Assembly (NCBI RefSeq): GCF_954871325.1
Contig: NC_088775.1
Coordinates: forward strand, 25,459,561 to 25,523,560
Origin: Gordionus sp. m RMFG-2023
Taxonomy: Eukaryota; Nematomorpha; Gordioida; Chordodea; Parachordodidae
Reading direction: 5' to 3'
Length of the DNA: 64,000 nt
In this document: positions 59,190 through 64,000 of the stretch, in pieces
Layout of the letters: every line of letters begins with the position of its first letter
How positions within the stretch are numbered: the first letter of the stretch is position 1
Notes under the pieces: model-generated
Seen by the model: the letters and a program-made list of their open reading frames with translations, nothing else
Databases searched by the model: none
Told to the model about the DNA's origin: nothing
Made by a program: the position numbers and the translations under genes

Positions 59190-59770
59190 ATAATATATAT
59201 AAAAGCCTTGTCACATGACAGTCACACTTTCACAATTTATAATATATATATTTAAAAAATCGTTAATTTTGAAAAGTGTCTGTGGCCCAATCAGTAAGAG
59301 CATCGTTTTCAAATCTGATGGAAATAGGTTAGAATCCCAGCAAAGTTTTTTTTTCTTAATTGGCAAAATATTTTTTTTCTTCTTAATCTATCAAAATTAA
59401 TCAAATAGATACGATTCAAAGTTTGTAGCTACTTTATAAATAGGCATTCTTATATTTTTAAATTTTTATTATACTTTTAAAAATGTTTGTCCAATAAAAA
59501 TCACCATAGAATCATATCTTATCAATCATTCATTCACCTTCCATTACCATAAAACCATTACCATCTTATACATCATCATCATATATATATATATACTAGA
59601 ATTGAATGATATATCTATAATATATATAAAAACCGTCACACTCTCAGTGTCAGTGTCACATCACAAAAATCGTGAATTTTGAAAAGTGTCTATGGCCTAA
59701 TCGGTAAGAGCGTCGATTACAAATCTGATAGACTTAGGTTCGAATCTCAGCAATGATTATTTTTTTTCTT
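59190..59770 (+). repeat. two tRNA-like SINE-type units, ~420 bp apart
   Basis: Each unit has TATATATAAAAGCC or AAAACCGTCACACT-type leader, then TTTTGAAAAGTGTC, then a tRNA-like part: TGTGGCCCAATCAGTAAGAG (59281) or TATGGCCTAATCGGTAAGAG (59690) as D arm/A box, and GGTTAGAATCCCAGCA or GGTTCGAATCTCAGCA as B box, followed by T-rich sequence. The anticodon arms do not fold into a standard 5-bp stem with 7-nt loop, so I call these tRNA-derived repeats or pseudogenes, not tRNA genes. Confidence 0.55.
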
Positions 59771-59829
59771 AACGGTGGTTCCGTCCTTTGAAATGTTAAC
59801 TAAATTCCCATTGGATCTGAAAATGTTGT

Positions 59830-60030
59830 CATTCGCAGACCTCTGGTGGTAAATGCATGGGAAAATAAAAGTAGCAGACGCATATCATTTATAAATAGAT
59901 TCTTTGGCAGAGGTAAAATCCATTATGATCTGCTGTTTCTGATGTCATCCTGATTAGAGGTCTGCAATGGGCAAGTTTTGGTACACCTGCCTGCTCATTT
60001 ATTTAAAAATTTTGTTTAACTTGCCTGTCC
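59830..60030. mobile_element. hAT ends facing away from each other
   Basis: CGCAGACCTCTG at about 59835-59846 (a right end) and TAGAGGTCTGCAATGGGC starting at 59955 (a left end) fit the TAGAGxTCTGCA hAT family seen at 63334. The elements they belong to were not delimited; the left one would include the reverse-transcriptase relic that follows. Confidence 0.45.
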
Positions 60031-60045
60031 AATGTATAAAAATTA

Positions 60046-60660
60046 TTATAAAATCAAATTTAGATTTAAGATAATGGATCTGTTAATGAATACCAAGGCA
60101 AAATAAACAAGGACGTTTTCCTCCTGCTGAATCCTTTTGTCAGAATCTATAACATGTGGGCTGAATAAAGAAGTTTTAATGTTACAGTATGTCTCTAGGA
60201 ATTTTGAATAAACAAGAAATTTGCGATAAAAACAATTTATGAAATGTTCACAAAATTTGCTATTGAAAGCATTATTTAAGTCTACTTTGATAATAGCCAT
60301 GTTAGGAGGAGGATTTTGGAATATAAATGGCATGTGAAGCTATGACTTCTCCCTTAACACCAAATCCTAATTGATAAGTATACTTAATAAAGACCCTGGG
60401 TTTTGACCCGTGGCAATTATTTTTGCTATTAATCTTCTAAATAGCCCATTGATATGGGGTGGATACCACCACAGTGTTTGTGAGATAATCAGGCTTGCCC
60501 CAATGATTGATTCGAATCTATTATAGCAGGTATTTTTTAAAAGAGTATTTAGGAAGGTTTTAAAAGCATTTAAATAATTCTTTGAGAAGAATGTAGATTA
60601 TAGGAAGTGAGAGAACAAAAACCATTGCGTCTGGTTGTAGTAAATTTCTTAAAAGAATTG
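60046..60660 (-). pseudogene. LINE-like reverse transcriptase relic (palm, motif A)
   Basis: Minus strand: a segment reading TYQLGFGVKGEVIASHA, which resembles the Q.GVG..GG.E...H region, is followed by MAIIKVDLNNAFNSKFCEHF (motif A with the catalytic aspartate, as in LK.DF.NAFN). HVIDSDKRIQQEENVLVYFA then stands where GVQQGDPLGPLLFS is expected. Preceding 5' sequence includes VVVSTPYQWAI and INSKN. Motif C (xxDD) is not visible. The AFNS/GVQQ style matches the group whose C-terminal domain relic is at 45841-46345. Confidence 0.65.
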
Positions 60661-60834
60661 ATAAATATCATACCTCACAAAACATATTTTTTTTATTCCA
60701 TATTTTTCATAATATATTTAACCTTTTTTCTAAAAATCTATAGAAATCTTGGAAGGATGAATACGGATAATCTATTCGATTCATCCATCGTCAAATGAAG
60801 GTAAAATTTATAATTTATCCATACGGAGAAAATT

Positions 60835-60870
60835 CTGATTACCCGTTATTCTTGACGGGTAATCAGCTAG
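60835..60870 (+). mobile_element. Helitron-like 3' terminus (hairpin plus CTAG)
   Basis: CTGATTACCCGT and ACGGGTAATCAG form a perfect 12-bp stem around an 8-nt loop (60835-60866), directly followed by CTAG (60867-60870) and T. It resembles the minus-strand end at 3178-3206 in stem core (CCCGT/ACGGG), loop (TATTCTTG versus CATTTTTG) and CTAGT end. No Rep/helicase coding nearby. Confidence 0.5.
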
Positions 60871-62078
60871 TATTCAAATAAATGTCTTAACAAACAATTA
60901 ATATAAATTTAGTTTAATATAATTCTAAATATTAAAATTTTCTGTTGTGGAAGGATATTAAATTATAGAATTATATCAATTATTCAGTATAAAGTTATTT
61001 TTTATTAAAGTTTTTGTTAATAAAATCTTGTAAATTATAATTAAATAGTATTGATACCTGTTCTAAAAATATATTTGCTGTTTCTTATCGAAGATATAGA
61101 ATAATTATATAAAATGAAATAGAGCATACTCTGCAATCTGATTTTCATATTTTTACCATAATACCACTATTAAATTACATTCATAATCAAAATGATATAT
61201 TTGGTTTATATTTTGTAGCATCTTTATCAAAAAATTATTAATTAAAGACGAATATAAAATATGGCAGCAATACTACTAATTATACAAAATTTTATTAAAT
61301 CTCATGACAACCACAAAAAAGGCGCAAAAGTAAAGGTTTCCTATTTTATCATTTTTATTTATAATACCGCGAAATTTAATAACATAGACTCAAATTTATA
61401 TGACGGGTCTTTATTTTATAATTTGTAATCAATGTTTGAAAAAGATTCTTTGTGTAATATTTTATTAGTTGGTGTATAAAAATTTAACCCCTGTCAAACA
61501 ACCGAATATGGTCAGCTGAAAGGGATAAATTAAATATCTTCTGTATACATTTAGGGCACACTTAATATACTCTCAGAATTTTCTAATTTTAAGCTTATTT
61601 CTTGAAAATTACATTAAATTTAGTTAATCCTTTAAATTAAATTTTTACTGTTTCTGATGTCATATCTAACAATTATTGGTATCAAATAATTTATGCTTGT
61701 GCTTTAAATCCTTTATACTAAATAATTTATGTTTGGTGGCATATTTAATTATGAGTGATTGTTATCATATAATTTTTGCCTATGTCATATTTAACAATCA
61801 TATCTTTATAATACCTTAACCTAACTATACATATTTATATTGGTGGGTTTACAATAACTTTAAAAACAGGAACTAAGTCATGTAATATACTTTTGACTTT
61901 GAGTAATTCAACTTCATTCATCATTAAGAAAGTTTATAGATCATTAATATTATATGATGCACAAAGTAATACAATATTGTTTCGTTATATATTTGACATA
62001 AAATTATGCATATGAAATTAAGGTTTTTGTATAATTTTTTTTAAAATATGTTAAATATTTACTTCTATTTTATATAGT
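60871..62078. other. no gene recognised
   Basis: AT-rich. CATATCTAACAATTATTGGTATC-type stretches recur loosely at about 61660-61800, suggesting a decayed short repeat (AAATAATTTATG around 61685, 61725 and 61765). Confidence 0.45.
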
Positions 62079-62165
62079 GGCTTAGATAAGAATTTTCTTT
62101 AAGGGGGTGGGTACAAAGCCTGGGAAGGCTTCTTTCCCCAAATCTCCCGCCCGTTAAAATTTAGA
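62079..62165. mobile_element. hAT end remnant
   Basis: TAGTGGCTTAGATAAGAATT followed by CTTTAAGGGGGTGGG, AGCCTGGGAAGGCTTC and a C-rich stretch resembles the CAGTGGCGTAGCCAGG ends of hAT-C with the adjoining G-run and hairpin. No partner end found. Confidence 0.5.
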
Positions 62166-63179
62166 AATATTTTTTTTCATTTTAATTAAAGAACATATAT
62201 AATAATTTTTATTATATTAATATTTCAAATTAGTAGGTTTTTTTTAAAACTATTTTATAGAGGTAAAAGATTATTTCCCTCGGTATGAGGAATATATGTT
62301 GTATTCTATACTGAAGCAAATATATATAAGTAGTTTTATACATTCCTCTCATATTTTTTAAAAGGCTTCTATATTTAAATAAGTTGTTACTTTATTTATA
62401 ATTAAAACTAACTGATCAATGAATGTGGTTGGTTGATTCTAAATAAAGAAATCAATTTATTAATAAAATATGATCAATTATATTTAATAATTTATTACAC
62501 ATAATATAAATTCCATTTATTTTTTTATTTTTTTCTATTATAATAATTATTAATATATTTATCATAATATTTATTTGAATTTTTTAATGTATATATAATA
62601 ATACTTTGGCTTTGTTTGTAAAATGCCGAATTTTGGTGCCAAGATTTTTTTAAAAACTTATAAGTTAATGACAAAAAATGGCCATTTGTGTAAGTAACTA
62701 TTGGAATAAATATGAAGTTGTTAAGATTTTTGTATATATTGTCTTTTTCTATTCCCAAATGTAAAAACGCACTTAGTATTAGTATTACCAAATCCCCAAC
62801 CTTAGGGCTTGGTGCTAAAAACGATCTATTGTAATAGTTTTTAATATCTTAACAAATCCATTTTATTTTGGCATCTCGTTTTACAAATATAATATACCAG
62901 ATGATATTTGATAATTATTTTTTGCTAACTTTACCAATTATAAATATATCAAAGCTTTAGCCAAAATTTTAAAATAAAAGTTAAACAGTGTTTAATAAAT
63001 GTTTCTTTATTTTTCGTTCTCTGAATCATGATCTAATTTTATAAATCTTTTTATTTTGCTAATAACTTTTTTATTTATATTATTTATTAAAAGATTAGTC
63101 ATTAAATTAAATCAAAAATATTTATTTTACATAAAAAATTCAATATAAAATTGATAAATTTAGATATATTTAATAAAAT
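62166..63179. other. no gene recognised
   Basis: AT-rich. An 88-codon minus-strand frame at 62791-62525 (MVILILSAFLHLGIEKDNIY; later FIFIPIVTYTNGHFLSLTYK) has a hydrophobic-rich, asparagine/lysine-rich composition expected of AT-rich chance frames. I cannot assign it. Confidence 0.4.
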
Positions 63180-63334
63180 TTCCAAGGTCCGACCCGACCC
63201 GGCCAGAAATTTTTTTAAAAATATTAGGCCCGGCCCGGCCCGAACCCGATTATTTTAAATAGAATTAGGCCCGAGCCCGGCCCAAAGCCCGTTCGGACCG
63301 AGATACGGGTCGGGCCTAACTTTGCAGATCTCTA
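63180..63334. mobile_element. hAT right end with GGCCCGG subterminal repeats
   Basis: GACCCGACCCGGCC, GGCCCGGCCCGGCCCGAACC, GCCCGAGCCCGGCCC and ACGGGTCGGGCC lead to the end TTTGCAGATCTCTA, the inverse of TAGAGATCTGCAAA. It is the same style as hAT-E but a distinct end sequence. Left end not identified in the window. Confidence 0.65.
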
Positions 63335-63767
63335 ATATTACCTAAGCATTACATATTGGTCTAATCTTTAAAATTAGGCTTTCCAAGGTTTGGCAAACAG
63401 ATTCATAACAAATGAAAATTGACTCGAAAATGAGATTTTAAAATTTTATTTTGATTCTATTTAATATACCAAAAAGAATATATCATACTTATAAAGTTCG
63501 TTGAATCATAAGATTCAAAAATATTTTGATTCCGATATTTAAAACTCAGCCTAAGACATGCAGTTGTATTTTTTATTTAGCTTATATGGTTCCTACCTGT
63601 TTATTGACTGGAGAAAAACTAATTGATGAATGTAAGATCTAATCAGGCATTACATATAGTCTAGAATTAAATATTTACCTAGTCTACCATATGGATTAGT
63701 AGGATATGAGCACCAAACTTTGAAAGAAATTTCTGAATAAATGTTCTCACTAGATTTTAAGTGTACT
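63335..63767. other. no gene recognised
   Basis: AT-rich spacer. TAATCAGGCATTACATATAG-like sequence recurs at about 63345 and 63640. Confidence 0.4.
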
Positions 63768-64000
63768 AAGTGGCGTAGCCAGGATTGATCCATGGGAGGG
63801 GGGGGGAGGTTAAAATGGATGTGTTTTATTTGTGACACTAACCACTATGGCAGCCAGCATAAATGAATAAAAATATTAGTAACAAAATTTTGGCCTAATT
63901 GATTAATACGCGACTGAAAGCATTATTCTGAAAATTTTATCAATGTTTAGTCAATTGTAAATTAATTCAATCCATTCGGTGTAAAAAGAAGAACAAAATC
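63768..64000. mobile_element. left end of a second hAT-C family element, cut by the window edge
   Basis: AAGTGGCGTAGCCAGGATTG followed by ATCCATGGGAGGGGGGGG matches the hAT-C start at 13544. Downstream, AATATTAGTAACAAxATTTTGGC, GCGACTGAAAGCATTATTCT and ATGTTTAGTCAATTGTAAAT match 13690-13790 closely. The rest lies beyond the window. Confidence 0.85.

Noticed and set aside
60607-60798. Plus-strand 63-codon frame
   Set aside because: Composition typical of AT-rich chance frames; partly opposite the reverse-transcriptase relic.
59955-63334. One hAT element from the TAGAGGTCTGCA end to the TAGAGATCTGCA end
   Set aside because: Subterminal sequences differ and the flanking 8-mers (ATCCTGAT, ATATTACC) do not match, so they are probably ends of different elements.

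Overview
This is a strongly AT-rich eukaryotic window made almost entirely of transposable elements in several layers. I recognise no host housekeeping gene, rRNA or functional tRNA. The two introns that can be fixed exactly by reading frame are GT...AG and only 38 and 41 bp long, and a third likely one is 39 bp, so the genome tolerates very small introns. The mix of TTF-finger/ZMYM1-like hATs, FAR1/SWIM MULEs, pogo, piggyBac, RTE-like LINEs and tRNA-derived SINEs suggests an invertebrate or a similar repeat-rich eukaryote. The species cannot be named from the sequence.

Layout. 1-2207: a minus-strand hAT relic, a LINE reverse-transcriptase relic, a 38-40 bp minisatellite, then an AT-rich ~85 bp tandem array. 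Two hAT elements sit in that array: hAT-A (2208-8088, perfect 8-bp target duplication, itself holding a hAT relic that holds a 364-bp MITE) and hAT-B (8425-12177). 12610-13543: a minus-strand relic resembling the tail of a FAR1/SWIM-type protein. 13544-22755: hAT-C (perfect 8-bp duplication), split by MULE-1 (13867-18615, perfect 9-bp duplication), whose arms are arrays of ~300-bp repeats. 22764-26510: old repeats, a SINE and loose hAT ends.

26511-42856 is the centrepiece. hAT-D (perfect 8-bp duplication) contains a ~15-kb foldback-type element, here called X (27598-42591). X contains MULE-2 (28323-36174, perfect 9-bp duplication) and hAT-E (40590-42417, perfect 8-bp duplication). MULE-2 contains an apparently intact pogo/Tigger element (29588-32109, TA duplication) with a complete three-exon, 493-residue transposase. 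Removing the pogo insert restores the MULE-2 reading frame exactly. The insertion order is therefore hAT-D, then X, then MULE-2 and hAT-E, then pogo.

42857-64000: an LTR-like fossil, a SINE/RTE-LINE composite, a reverse-transcriptase-associated nuclease-like relic, a MULE relic, a piggyBac relic carrying a hAT MITE and an exact 189-bp tandem duplication, hAT-F (51327-53497), a hAT relic split by a SINE with a perfect 17-bp duplication, tRNA-like repeats, a LINE reverse-transcriptase relic, a Helitron-like 3' end and the start of another hAT at the window edge.

The genes do not form a pathway: every recognisable coding region is a transposase or a reverse transcriptase. Only the pogo transposase looks intact. 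Many boundaries are precise because terminal repeats and target duplications can be read directly; inner limits of old relics are approximate.
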